Part shown: one piece after another, positions 1-20,927 of the stretch
Layout of the letters: every line of letters starts with the position of its first letter
Numbering within the stretch: the stretch's first letter is position 1
Source of the DNA: Amoebidium appalachense
Lineage: Eukaryota > Ichthyosporea
Length of the DNA: 64,000 nt
Assembly: GCA_963693365.1 (NCBI GenBank)
Contig: CAVNZM010000002.1
Location: 1,178,001-1,242,000 of the forward strand
Direction: 5' to 3'
Program-made: the position numbers and the translations under genes
Notes under the pieces: model-generated
Told to the model about the DNA's origin: nothing
The model's database searches: none
Seen by the model: only the letters and a program-made list of their open reading frames with translations

Positions 1-2617
<2,617 letters not shown>

Positions 2618-5600
2618 TTACGAACCGTGTGCTGTGGTGTGTGTGGTTGACAGAGACATGCTGCTGTTCTCTCTAACAACCCCCCTCCCCTCCCCCCTCC
2701 CCCCCGAGGACCCACACATCACCTCCCCCATTTCAATCATGCATATTTCTACCAATATCATGACTTGCTTTAAGGACCCCAGATATTTCGGCCATTCTCT
2801 GAAAACGTGGGGTTACGGGAAAGAAGGGGGGGGGGGGGGGGGGGGAGGGGGGGGGGGAGGGGAGGGATGTATGCAATGGAGAGTTGGAATATGCAGGAGT
2901 AGACAGCAGAAAAGAAAACACAAAACCCCACAAAAACCAAAGAAAAATAAATATAAATAAAATAAAATGATACTGGATAACAATAATGAAAAAAAAAGCT
3001 CGTGCATCCAGAAGGCACTTCAACAAAGCTCATCATCCGGGGGAGGGGGGGGAGGAGGGGGGGGGGGGGGGCTCCGACAACCGAAGCAGACAACAAAATG
3101 AGGCGAGGTTAGCTGGGGGGTTTATTGGGAAGGGGATGGGTCTGGCAGGGGATTGGACGGTTGGTGATGGTGGGTTGAGGTTTGCTTAATGTGGTTAAAG
3201 GGAAAGGGGGTAGTTGGGGAATAATACGGGACAGTTGGGGAGAGGGGTTGGGTTGGTGTGTGTGTGTGTGTGTTGGGGGGGGGGGGGGGGGGGGGGAGGG
3301 GGGGGGGAAATATGGGGGGGGGGGGGGGGGGGGGGGGAGGGAGGAATGATGCATACGTATGGGCATGTTGCATGCATGGGCGGCACAGTCCATAAACTGG
3401 GCCGGGCTGAGGCCCATCATTGCAGCCAGGGCCCACAGCCCATCCATGCTCTGCTGCACCGCAACTACCCCAATGTGCCCCTGTGTGCCCTGTCAGCTCG
3501 TGCCGCTTGCATATACTAACCCAGCCCCCCACCCCCGTCTCCCCCCCCACACACACCCACACACCCACACACCCACATGCCTTTCCCCGCACGGACTTGC
3601 ACCATTGCACATCCACACCCACACGCTACCACAAACACCTACACCAACACATACACACACTGCTAAAATACCACCCCTCCCCCCTACCCACTCTCAATCC
3701 CTCCTATGCCCCATGCACACACCTCACCACCACCACCATTACACCTGTACCCTGCAATATCATCGACACATTGCTCACACTACAAGCATGCTTCAGACAC
3801 AGACAACAAGAGATGGAGCCAGAAACCAAACGAGGAATGCATCAAGGAATGTAGTCAAGAATGCAACGAGGTATGCAAGATAAGATGCCTTTTGCCAGGT
3901 TGCTCCCCCTCCCCCCCAACTGAAAACCCAAAGAGAAACAATGCCTAGACACATGGAGGGGGGGGGGGGGGTTTAAAGCTGGGGGGAAGGGGGGGAGGAT
4001 TAGCGCATACACAGAACGAAACAACGACCAAAAAATGCAGAATATTTTTTTAAGGGGGGAGGAGAGGGGGATTTGGGACGAGGAGGAGGAGGGGGGAGGG
4101 GGGGGGGGGGGGGGGGGGGATATTAAATTGGTTGGAGATTATGCCCGGTGGAGATTTTTTTTTTCTTTTTTTTGGGGGGGGGGGGGGGGGGGGGGGGGGA
4201 GGTTTGGAGGGGGGGGAGGAAGGAGGTGACACAAGGGACCAGAGGGGGGGGGGGGGGGGGGGGGGGGGGGGATACATAGACCGTTGAGATTTCATACCAT
4301 TGGGGAACGTGCAGGCTCCCACAGGTCATCCTCATACTCACTGCCGACTGCCGACGACCCCCCCTCACTGCTCACACTGCTCCGTGCACTGTCCCTCTCA
4401 GGCGGCAGCAGGTATCCCCCAAGACCCTCCCCTCCTACCCCTCCTGACCCCCCCACCCCGGCGTAATTTTCGTTTCGGCTTGCAAGCGGCGATATTGGTG
4501 GCATGTCGATTCTCGGGAGGTTTGTAGGCCGCGTAGACCTCTTTCTGTTCAAGAATGGAGATGCGGACGGGGGTGTAGGGAAGGTTTTTCCAACATGCAT
4601 GGCCTGGTTCTGAGGGCTGTTCCATGAGCGGGGGGTGCGGATATGGACATGCGGTAGGACTCCCTTGCCTCGTGCACGCTGCTGCGCATGGCTGTGCCCC
4701 CCCCACGGATGGACGATGCGGTCTTTGCAAAGGTGTCGAAGTAGCGCCACTCAGTGTCCTCCTGCAGCATGCGCACACAGAAGAACGTGTCTTCTTCCTC
4801 TCCGTTTCCCTGGGGGGAGGGAGTGGGGGAGAGGGGGGGGGGGGGGGGGTTAGCAATACACTTTGCATGTGAGGAATACGGTGTCATTTTATGCAGAACA
4901 GTCTTTGTATGTATGAAATGCAAGTCAGAAGAAAACAGAAAATAGGAGTGTTTGCGTATACGATGTTCCCCCATCTCCATATCTCCATCACCATTCCCCT
5001 TTCTCCCCTTCCACCCGGCTTTTTCATTTTCCAGTGAAATTTAAACATGTGAACACCTCCATCATTTTTTCCCTTTCCCACTCAGCCTCCCGCCTCCCCC
5101 TTTCCATTATCCCCCTCCCCCCTCCCCCCCTTCCCTCCCACTCTTCCCCTGTGTTCCATCATGGAATTATTCATGGATTCATTTTCCATCACCTTGTACA
5201 CACTACACCCCCCCCCCCCCCCCCCCCCCCAATCCCCTTCTATTTCCCTATTTCGTCCAATTATTTCCTACACATCTACCATTCATGCCCAAACCACTTA
5301 CGGTCTCCTTTGCAAACAGTACATCTGCATAGATCAGGCCGGCACTGCACTCATATAGAACATCCTCAGACAGCAGCCCGTTCCACCGGGACACCTCCTT
5401 GCCTGTTGGCGCTGCACACCCCCACCATTGCCTTAGCCAAATTCTCAAATCATGGGGTCCTATCTACGTTCCTCCCCCCCCCTCCCCCCTCCCCCCCATT
5501 TCCTCTTGCTGTTGTTATGCAGAAGAACACACCTGTCTACAGGATACATGTCCCACTCTTGGAAGATGAAAAGGGAGGAAAAAAGGTGGGGAAGGAGAGG

Positions 5601-5914
5601 GAAAAAAACAAAAAACAAGAAGCAAACCATCTACAGCACTGACCATGACTTCGGCGGCACCCAAATTTCGAAAACGAAAGAGACACTCTGGCTTATTTGT
5701 GCTATTATTAGCACAGGGCAGAAAGGGTTAACGAAAAAAGCCGTAGCAGCACACTGGGAGAAGAGTGAGGGGGGTGGGAAAAGATGGGGGCCGGGTGGAG
5801 GGGTTGGGGTTGGTGGTGGTGGTGGGGGGGGGGGGGGGGGAGGGGGGAGTGGAATGAGATTTCGACAAACAGAGTTGAGTTTGAAAGAGGAATGGGAATA
5901 GGTTTGGGTGGGGT

Positions 5915-5953
<39 letters not shown>

Positions 5954-6075
5954 GAGGGGGCGCGAGGGTGGGGTGGGCGGGTGGGTGGGCGGGGAAGGGA
6001 GGGGGGTAAGGGGGAATCGATTTATGAAAGAAAGGACGACTGTTTTTTGGGGGACGGGGGAAGGGGCGAGAGGGG

Positions 6076-6116
<41 letters not shown>

Positions 6117-6261
6117 CTGATGAAACAGGATTAGCTCTAAGGTGCCAAACGGCAACACGGGCTGGAGTTGAAATTCTCTGAGAGGAATGGGGGAGAAGAA
6201 TGAGAATGGTAAAGTAGGTTGGTGGGGAGGAGTAAGTGGGGGAAGGGGGTTCGCGCGGGGG

Positions 6262-6295
<34 letters not shown>

Positions 6296-6395
6296 AGAGG
6301 GGAGCTGGGTCTTACTTTGATAGTAGCTTGCGAGAGTCTCGAAGTCGTAGGACCTTAGACGAGCATTGGCTGCTGCGCTACATAGCTGGGTGAGA

Positions 6396-6463
<68 letters not shown>

Positions 6464-6580
6464 CGCGCCTTCGTGTGTCTCTGTGTGGAGTTTTTCGTTC
6501 TTTCAGTTGTGTCATGCACGACCGTATCAGCAACCCCTACAGTGCCTATAGCTTTATCCACTTTACTGCAGCTTTGGTCC

Positions 6581-6613
<33 letters not shown>

Positions 6614-6698
6614 TCCCCCCGGCATACATGCACACACTGACGGCTGCACACATGCACGCACACACGAGCGCGCACCGACACGCACCCACGCTCACACG

Positions 6699-6738
<40 letters not shown>

Positions 6739-7455
6739 CACAGACACACACACCCACGCTCACACGCACACACACACCATACTGAAGAGATGAGAGATGA
6801 AAGCAGGCCACTAATGTGAAAATGGGATCAAGTGTATGATGTGACGAGGAACGGACTTATCACGAAGAGCGCAACGAGACTGGCCGGCACACAATATTTA
6901 CAAAAACAGTAGACCAGACTTCGTCCAAAACAGAGCCTGTTTTCTAAGTTGGTCTATTCCCACTGGGTGGCCTGGTAATGTTACTTCAAGGCTTTTGGAA
7001 ACATCGTCTGTGCACGTTTCAACTACCCAAAGGCCACCATCTACAAGCGTTCAATTTTCACGTATATAGACACAATAGTCTATTCATGCAGCCCCTTGCA
7101 TGCACAAATAAGGCACCCACCTTCCAGCTGGTGCCCCTTAAGAGCCTGTAGCACCTTACGTGCAGCTGCCACGACCTTGGCATTGTCACTGCACGCACAC
7201 GGCAACTCGATGGGTGCTGTGGGGTGGGGTGGGGGTGGGGGTGGGGTGAGGTGGGGTGGGGGGTGTGGTTGGGAGGGGCGGAGAAATGCAATGGGCTCGT
7301 GCACGTGGTATATAAAAGAAAGTGAGAGAGGTTGATGTACGTGTGCACGTATGCACGTGCATGCCACGGTGGTTTTGGGGCATGCGCAATTCTTCAAGTC
7401 GTTTGGTGATGTGTTTGTTGGCTTTAAAAAGCACTTCAAGAAGTTGTGGCGTGGT
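2618..7455 (-). CDS. multi-exon gene of unknown function
   Basis: Supported exons, in transcript order: 7368-~7455 (helical, contains ANKHITKRLEELRMPQNHR), 7121-7216 (DNAKVVAAARKVLQALKGHQ), 6316-6385, ~6117-6179, 5302-5411 (GLLSEDVLYECSAGLIYADV), 4298-4809, 3357-3453 and a probable last exon from 2796 to a stop at 2618. Junctions have GT-AG ends, for example ACC|GTAAGT at 5302 and ATG|GTATGA at 4298. Phases agree for 5302-5411, 4298-4809 and 3357-3453. The 512-bp exon needs one extra C in the six-C run of its sense strand (about 4645) to join an acidic, Trp/Phe-containing N-terminal half to a Ser/Gly/Pro-rich half with SSVSSEGGSSAVGSEYEDD. I recognise no domain. The first exon, the exon order above 5.5 kb and the 3' end are uncertain, and two genes could be merged here. 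Confidence 0.45.
6400..6469 (+). repeat. (GT)n-(GC)n microsatellite
   Basis: A TG tract that turns into alternating GCGCGC at its right end, so it is purine/pyrimidine-alternating throughout and could form Z-DNA. It sits immediately upstream (sense orientation) of the splice acceptor of the 6316-6385 exon. Confidence 0.9.
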
Positions 7456-9325
7456 TAACCAAGGCCTTACATTGGTGCATCAGGTGAAAGTTGTTTTGTT
7501 GGCAAAACGTTATACGCAAAACGAAACAGCAGCTACTAGGCAAGCCTAAAAAATGAGCAAACACGAGAGACACATGGAGAGCAAATGCCTACTTGTGGAA
7601 CATCTAACAGAACAAATGGCTGACTGAATGAGATGGACATCATATGTTTTTGGCTGGAAAATATCACCTCGAAGGAATGAAAGTGTGGGCAGAATAAAAT
7701 CGGACCACAACTACAACAGGTGAATGTGTTCGTGCGACAAGCACACCCATCGACATTCTTAGCGAGTAGTTGTTCTCACGGAGGCATAAAAGTGCTTTAT
7801 GCATAGACAAAAGACATACAAGCAAGAGAAACTGCATACACACAGTAGAAAATCCGCACACAAAAAACCCCTACAAGAATTTTACCACCCCTTCACACGG
7901 ACATCGGCAAGTCGGCAGACGTGCTCAAGACAAAAACACACAATAGCCCCGTGATGAGAGACAGAAGAGCAACCCCCTCCTCCACTCCCCACCCACCCAC
8001 GCACACGCACACACACACCAATACACCCACACACACACAAACACAGATGCACACACACCAAGGAAAAAACACAAACATACAAACCCACACACGTCAGTTA
8101 CACACACTCCGCACACACACACACCCAGGGGACGCGCGAGGCCCATAAACATCCATCCTCAAACCTAGTCAGTGAACACACAAAAACCCGCAGGCATATA
8201 AACGAAGAGGCACATGCCACACACACAACACGCACAACATTCTATTGCAAACACGCACAACTCTGCAAATCCGGCACAGAGTTACGATACATCCTTGCTT
8301 GTAGAAAGGCTCCAAGATCATACCTTGTGGCATGCTATAGGCCTGTTTACAGAATGATTAGCTTACACGTGCACTGCCCCTACTGAACGTCAAATTGCTT
8401 GAAAAATTTGACTGGGGCATAAATTCGAAAGAACCACTTTTTTCCAACGATGTGGGCATTAATCGCACGAATGCGACATTGGCATACCTTTCGGCATGTT
8501 GACTGCAGTACGATGCACAATGGAGTAGGTATACCGGTGTGGAAACCTCCAAGTCAGATCTAACAGCGAAAACCCCTTTCCACAGAAGATAGATTAGCCA
8601 GGCAAAAAGGCAGAGTCTGATGATGAACCCCTGTATTATTGCAGTATTATTGCACCTATTACTGCTGACTGTGGTCTTGGTGTCAGCTACACACGCTAGT
8701 GACGCTACCCCAAGGATCTCCCGGCCCAGAGGATCGATCATCGACAAATCTTTATATGTATCCCCACAACTTCCAACGATGCTCTAACGAGCACATCAGC
8801 TAACAATGGTTTTCTAGAATAAAATTGCTTATGCTTTGCTTATACTCTTAACTGCTTTTGTTATTCCTATCAACTAATAACATACACGTGTTATTACTTG
8901 TACTAAAAACAAAAACATTAAAAAACTGAAGCCAACCCTTTCGGGTTCTTTGACTTTTGAACAGGACCCACTGAAGTGCCCTGTTTGTTGATCGACGAAT
9001 TCTAGAAGTCACAGTTGGCTCAGCAATAGCTGTTTTCTATTGGTTGAAAGATTTCCTTGAGATTCTTTAGAAATATGATTGGCTGCTTAATATGTTTTTA
9101 TACAAATATAGCAACTTCGCACAAATCTTTTAGCCAATTGGATCGCAGTGAGAAATGGCGCCATATCTGAAATGAGGAGTCACGTGTACGTGAGGGCTTT
9201 TGTTATCTCACGGGAGGGGGTTTACGGGACGAGGCAACCCCGGGGTAAAAAAAAAAAAAACGCGCAGTTGCAAATCTGTATTGATAAAATGATAGTTGTA
9301 AGTTCACTGAAAATAAGATGGAAAG
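7456..9325. other. intergenic sequence, no supported gene
   Basis: Lies between the minus-strand unknown gene and the plus-strand Maf gene. 7980-8140 is CA-rich. 8995-9140 contains several CCAAT/ATTGG pentamers (for example in the stretches gattggctgc and agccaattggat), as expected of a eukaryotic promoter zone. A 129-codon minus frame at 8358-8747 has no recognisable domain and no splice context. Confidence 0.5.
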
Positions 9326-9670
9326 GTAGTTGTAAGCTCATCAAAAGTAGTTGAAGTGGCATGTGTGGGTTGCGTGCGATAAAACGCAACAGCTTGTGCT
9401 CCATTTGGGTTGTCCTGCACAATCACTGAAGACTTGTACATAGGCCGATGCTGAATACTGGTTCCTTTGGTGTCTATCAAGTTTGTTCAACGTAGTCGTA
9501 GTTGTAAGCTCATCAAAAGTAGTTGAAGTGGCATGTGTGGGTTGCGTGCGATAAAACGCAACAGCTTGTGCGCCATTTGGGTTGTTCCTGCACAATCACT
9601 GAAGACTTGTACATAGGCCGATGCTGAATACTGGTTCCTTTGGTGTCTATCAAGTTTGTTCAACGTAGTC
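9326..9670 (+). repeat. 172-bp tandem duplication, two copies
   Basis: The segment beginning gtagttgtaagctcatc occurs at 9326 and again at 9498, so the period is 172 bp. The copies differ by a few bases (ctccatt/cgccatt, gttgtcctg/gttgttcctg). It ends about 110 bp before the Maf start codon and so lies in its likely promoter or 5' UTR. Confidence 0.9.
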
Positions 9671-9780
9671 GTGTGTGTCGAACACACGGGCTCAGAAAAG
9701 TGTGCGAGTTTTTCTTGACAGTCTTTCGGGCTTCATTTTGCACAAACTAGTCCCGAGGACCTGAATCCAATCCTTGTAGA

Positions 9781-15493
<5,713 letters not shown>

Positions 15494-15870
15494 AGGGGCC
15501 CAGGGCCTGCTGTGCGGGCAGTGAATTTGGAGAGAGGTATGATGTGTGCCAAAAATTATATTCAGTGCCCAAGGGCTATGTATTGTGATTGATTGGGTGG
15601 ATTACGCTCTATTTATTTCATGTACCGACGTGCCTGGGGCCCAATTTCACCTGACGGCCCACTGCGTTTTCCAGCGCAGCCAATGAAATGAAGCCATAGA
15701 CACACGTGCATGGTAAGCACAATATGGCAGCAAACCATTACTATAGGACACTTAGTGTACTTGTAACAGCGGGACGTGGGTCATGTGCTGAGTGCTGTAA
15801 TGCGTGTTTTGCAAGGTTTGCGTAGATGCAGCAGAGTGTGAGTCCATGAGACTCAGTATCGATACAGTGG

Positions 15871-15876
15871 AATAAA
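15871..15876 (+). promoter_or_regulatory. AATAAA polyadenylation signal, candidate
   Basis: Canonical hexamer 378 bp downstream of the Maf stop codon and the first one I saw there. Confidence 0.35.
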
Positions 15877-15945
15877 TTATTGTCATTACGATTGCCAACA
15901 GACGCTTCTTCTGTGGCTTAAGTTTCAGGGCCTCCCGAAGTTTCC

Positions 15946-16021
<76 letters not shown>

Positions 16022-16060
16022 CGCGACGTATACACGTGTGTGGTGTGTGTGTGTGTGTGT

Positions 16061-16112
<52 letters not shown>

Positions 16113-16228
16113 CGGGGTGTGTGTGTGTGTGTGCCCATGCACAGGCAATTGCGTGCGTGCTTGGGCCGTTTGTGTGTGTTTTTGGTGGTTGTGGTGTTGG
16201 TGGTGTGTAGTAGTAGTGGTGCTACACG

Positions 16229-16273
<45 letters not shown>

Positions 16274-16576
16274 CGCACGGGCGTGTATGTGTGTGTGTGT
16301 GTGTTTCCCTTCTTTTTATTTCTTTCTTTCTTTCCTTCCTTCTTTCTTTTGTTTTTGTTGTTGTTGTTGTTGTTGTTGTTGGGGGAAGCGGGAAGAGGGG
16401 GGGGGGGGGGGGGGGGGGAGGGGGGGGGGGGAGGGGGAGGTTTGATATGTACATATCCATGCATCATATTGTGTTTCCGGATCTTCGAAAGGCCGGAGGG
16501 AGCGGGTGCAATAAAGTGCAATGATCCCCTTCAAGTTGATGTGTGCCCAACATGATCTCGGTGAGGAACTTATAAT

Positions 16577-17039
<463 letters not shown>

Positions 17040-18137
17040 TATAAATTAGTCAGCCGCAGCAGCTGAACACTGGCACAGCAGCCGCCGTGTGCAGCTCGGC
17101 AGCTCCTGCAGCTGCCATATTGGGGTCGGGTATGAGAAAGAGCAGGAAAAAAATGGTGACGTCAGAAATTTCAACGCAGTAGTAGTTTAGGTGTAGATAA
17201 AGGACGTATACATCAAGATAATGTACATAACTATTTACCGTTTGTACACAAAGAGAACGATTTCCATGGTGTCCTGCCGTGGTTGAACTTTGCTAAGGCG
17301 CTTACATCGCATGAGTTCCACAGATCTAGATCTAGGCTGGAGTTACATTTTGTTGGTTTATTTTGAGCCAATGACGTTTAGGAACTAGATGAACATTCCT
17401 CTGAAACTCAAAATTAATGAAGCGCCAACTTTCACGGTCACCGCGGCCGAGTATAGACCGGTTTAGAATGGATTTTTTTCAAATTCTGCCTAACCTTATA
17501 TGGCTCACCGGAACAATTCGAATCTTGTGATTGGTTGCGCCAAAAGTAAGGGCCAAGGTAAGGGCCGCTCAGGCGGTGACAGGCCAAAATCTCAGACCGA
17601 CAGCCTCTCAAAAGCAGTTAGGCCCCGATTTTACTTACATAAGAAAAAGTTTTAGGAAATAAAAAGACCGCAAAAATGATATAAGCAGTCGGGGTGCTCC
17701 GACAACGCCTACATCGCTGAAATCATTAAAACCCGTCCTGCATAGGCTCTTACCACCTTGCCTCGAGGTCGATCGTCTATGATGAAATTATGGTTTTTGC
17801 CTGTTTTCGCTACGAAATAGGCCCGGACACCCCATGTTGCTTATACAAAAATTGCTTGTCGCTTTGTTTATCAAATAATTTACTAATGGAGCAAAACCCC
17901 TTTTCTATTCAGATTATTGATTAAGCATTATAAGCAGGATTTGGTATATGACCGCCGATCACTCAGCACTTCATTTCGCCAGTTCGGCTGGCTGGATCTC
18001 TCTAGAGCGAAGCAAACACATTGACATGCTCAATTAGTAAATCTAAATTAGTCTATCGGCTAATGAACTCTCTTTCTCTAATCTCTGCGAGCTCACAGTC
18101 ACTAACCATTGGTCGATCTATGGCTTTGCATTATCTC

Positions 18138-18192
18138 ATTGGTTGAGTGCCACATTATCATGCATTCCTGTGCATTAAACCCAGGTATATAA
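18138..18192 (+). promoter_or_regulatory. putative core promoter of the lipase gene
   Basis: An inverted CCAAT pentamer (ATTGG, 18138-18142) and a TATATAA box (18186-18192) lie about 75-130 bp upstream of the first ATG of the lipase locus. Spacing and order are typical of RNA polymerase II promoters. Confidence 0.5.
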
Positions 18193-18264
18193 CAGTCTCA
18201 CAGTTGGCCTCGGTCCGAGCACTCTTTCTAGGCCTTCTACATGACTAGCGTTGTCTAAAATCAA

Positions 18265-19611
18265 ATGGGTTTGTGTTGGCTTCAAAACCCAATAACGTCA
18301 ACATGCCTCACTCATCTCTGGCTGCCTGTAGGGCAGTGCTCATGCTTTCAGCTCACACAGGCCACAGCCTTTTCATTGAGCATCTCATGGCCTTCAGCTC
18401 CATGGCTGTCAAATACTCGCTCCTCACCGTACATAAAAATAAACGACATGACGTTTCAGGACGACTGGCTAAACTGCCGCCATGACCCCAACAAGCTGCA
18501 AAACCCTCATTATGACCACTGGTGTCAAGGGCAGAGAGATGGCCTCCGTGTGACGAGACATCTGGCGCTATGATGGTCACCGAGAAAAGAAAGTGTGCGA
18601 GCCCGCTGATTTTGACTGTTCTGTTGCGTTGCAGCTCGCTCACCTCGCAAAGGCAGTCTACAACCCAGTACCCACTCAAGATAAATCGTGGCCTACGGGA
18701 TGGGACTTCATACATTCATCCGAGCAAGACGGAGGGACTGAATATGCGTTGCTGGCACGTTCCCCGGACAGACATCTTGCTTTGCCGTTCAGGGGTACTG
18801 ATGACAAGATGGATTGGATGTTAAACGGGAACATATACTCATCAGCGCTGGTTTCAGGCGTAAAGCAGGATGGGCCCCATATCTGGTCACAGGCACACAG
18901 TGGTTTCCTGGCCCGGTTCAACAAACTACGCATTTCGGAGACGTGTACCCGTCAGTTCTATTTTCTTCTCAAGTGCCCTTACATTCATTCGCCCCTATAC
19001 CATGCAGGTACTTTTGCAAGAGTTGGAGAAACCAACAGAGGGTGAGCTTAAGATTTACATCACCGACCACTCGTGCGGCGCAGCTATAGCCTCTCTTAAG
19101 CTTGCAGCGCTTCATCCTATGTATGACACAGAACTTGGAGATTTCAGTCCTGCCGCAGACAGGGCGCTGAAAACCCTACGCAAAAACCGCGGATTTCGTG
19201 TTTTTACTTTCGGAGAACCACGGGAGTTGAAGTTTCGTGGGGAGCGCAACACAGACGCGTCCAAGCTAGATGCTATTCACAAGGTGCGGTTTCATACTAC
19301 GGTGATCCTGTGCCAACCATCCCGCCCACCGGCACCACGTGTTTGATGGATGTCAACTGTGAGACCTGGAGGCATTGGGGCCTGGCCCACAGGTATGAGA
19401 TGCATGTTAACGTTGCTGATAACACTAGTGGTGGGAGGAATAGGGGTGTTGGGACATTTGTTCGGGATGTTGACTGTAGCAATGTGCAAGGTGTAGCTAA
19501 CAGTTTTGTCAGCGTGATTCATTTGGACGCTTACCTGCACCATATTGCATCGGGATTGTTTGAACTTGCTGCCGGATATCTTTCTTGTGTGTGTCACAAC
19601 TGGGAGAAGTG
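18265..19611 (+). CDS. class 3 (fungal-type) triacylglycerol lipase, frame-broken
   Basis: Alpha/beta hydrolase of the Lipase_3 family, expected to be secreted and to hydrolyse acylglycerols. A core exon at 18635-18942 follows a good acceptor (ttgcgttgcag) and has LAHLAKAVYNPVP and the oxyanion segment LALPFRGTDDKMDW. Exon 19008-19611 has the nucleophile elbow TDHSCGAAIASLKLAA, VFTFGEPRELKF, then in another frame YYGDPVPTIPP (catalytic Asp), and VDCSNVQ with VIHLDAYL (probable catalytic His). The Gly that normally starts GHSLGG is Asp here. One extra T in the TTT of about 19288-19290 would join the two frames. The 18942/19008 junction also needs one base. A first exon 18265-18549 is tentative and I see no clear signal peptide. 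It is either a gene with assembly errors or a decaying copy. Confidence 0.7.
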
Positions 19612-19689
19612 GTGAGTATGCAGAGTGTTAGTTGTGCGTTTCCCGGTTTTACGATGGTGAGCTCAATGATTGATCCTCCTTCCCTCGCC

Positions 19690-19755
19690 CCCTCCCCCCC
19701 CCCCTCCCTTCTCCGCTCCCCCTCCCCCCTTCCTCCCCCCCCCCCCCCCCCCCCA
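19690..19755 (+). repeat. C-rich tract in lipase intron
   Basis: C-runs broken by T shortly after the donor GTGAGT at 19612, on the sense strand. Confidence 0.85.
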
Positions 19756-19910
19756 CCACCACCCCCCGCCCTCCTGGGCCACACACAGAGACACACAGAC
19801 ACACACCGTCCCACCCACCCATCACCCATCTCACCCACAGACATTGACACACACACTAATACCTACTCACACACCGACCTCCTTCCCCCCCCCCCTCCCC
19901 CCCTCCCAAT

Positions 19911-19911
19911 A

Positions 19912-19967
<56 letters not shown>

Positions 19968-20159
19968 TGCATGCACGCCACATGCACGCATGCACGCACG
20001 CATGCACGCACGCACGTACACACGCATGCACGCACGCACGTACACACGCACGCACGCACGCACGTATGCACGCACGCACGCACGCACAAACGCACGCACG
20101 AACGCAGGCACGCACACAAGCACGCGCACACACACGCACAAACACACACACACGCACAA

Positions 20160-20208
<49 letters not shown>

Positions 20209-20262
20209 CACACACGCACACACACACGCACGCACGCACGCACGCACGCACGCACGTACGTA

Positions 20263-20302
<40 letters not shown>

Positions 20303-20310
20303 CACACGCA
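19911..20310 (+). repeat. (CGCA)n tetranucleotide array with CA core
   Basis: CGCA units fill 19911-20110 and 20225-20310, with a CA-rich centre. It fills most of the intron between the lipase exon and the downstream open exon. Confidence 0.95.
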
Positions 20311-20356
20311 TGCACACCTACAGAATCTAGAAAGACGACCCAAGCACAGCCGAAAG

Positions 20357-20927
20357 CATCGGCTGGGGGGGAGATCAGTACGGGCTGGTGGGGATGATTG
20401 AAAACAGATGTCTCAACGGTAATTTGCCAGACACCTTTCAGGATTATTCGGTCCAGAGATGGCGCCATGCACAGGACAGATCATACACAGAGGCACTCCA
20501 CAGAATCGTTCCCTTTAAGTCCGGAAACCTTCCGGCCGATTGGTATATTTCCGCCTGTATGCACACGGAAAACACGTGCGCACCCAACTCTCAAATACCC
20601 GGCACGTGTCAGTTGATTTCTAGAGGCGGGAAACCAATTGCGCAGAAGTGCATGAAGTGGCCTCAGATTTCAGATCCCCGACGCTTTAAAGCATACCCGG
20701 AAAACTTACAGAACACCACGCTAGCTGATATTGTAAGCTCTCGGTCTTGCGCAGACGCCAAGTGCCGTCGTACAAACCAGGGAACGCAGAAAGTGACGGG
20801 CGGTGTGTTCAAGTGCATGGGGCCTGTTAGGGTTTCTTTATATGGCAATGGGGCATCTGAAGAGGAAGTTTACTTGCTGGCTCGGACAACCTTTGCTGGT
20901 GACGTGTATCTGCAAGCATATGTTTAA
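20357..20927 (+). CDS. probable 3' exon of the lipase gene, function unknown
   Basis: An open frame in non-repetitive DNA, ending in TAA at 20925-20927. It could be spliced in phase to the donor at 19612 via an AG at 20355-20356, or begin its own gene. About 190 residues, Cys-rich (for example [18 protein letters not shown]), with no domain I recognise. Position and strand suggest a C-terminal extension of the lipase, perhaps a secreted Cys-rich module. AATAAA follows at 21438-21443. Confidence 0.5.

Noticed and set aside
5631-6158. Pro-rich and Gly-rich frames over C- and G-runs
   Set aside because: Homopolymer translation. The frame depends on uncertain run length and there is no independent coding signal.
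8358-8747. 129-codon minus-strand frame with a hydrophobic stretch
   Set aside because: No recognisable motif, no plausible splice sites or start context, and isolated from the neighbouring gene.
16464-16570. Possible minus-strand exon ([17 protein letters not shown]...)
   Set aside because: Non-repetitive and open, but no donor, no partner exon and no known motif; too weak to call.
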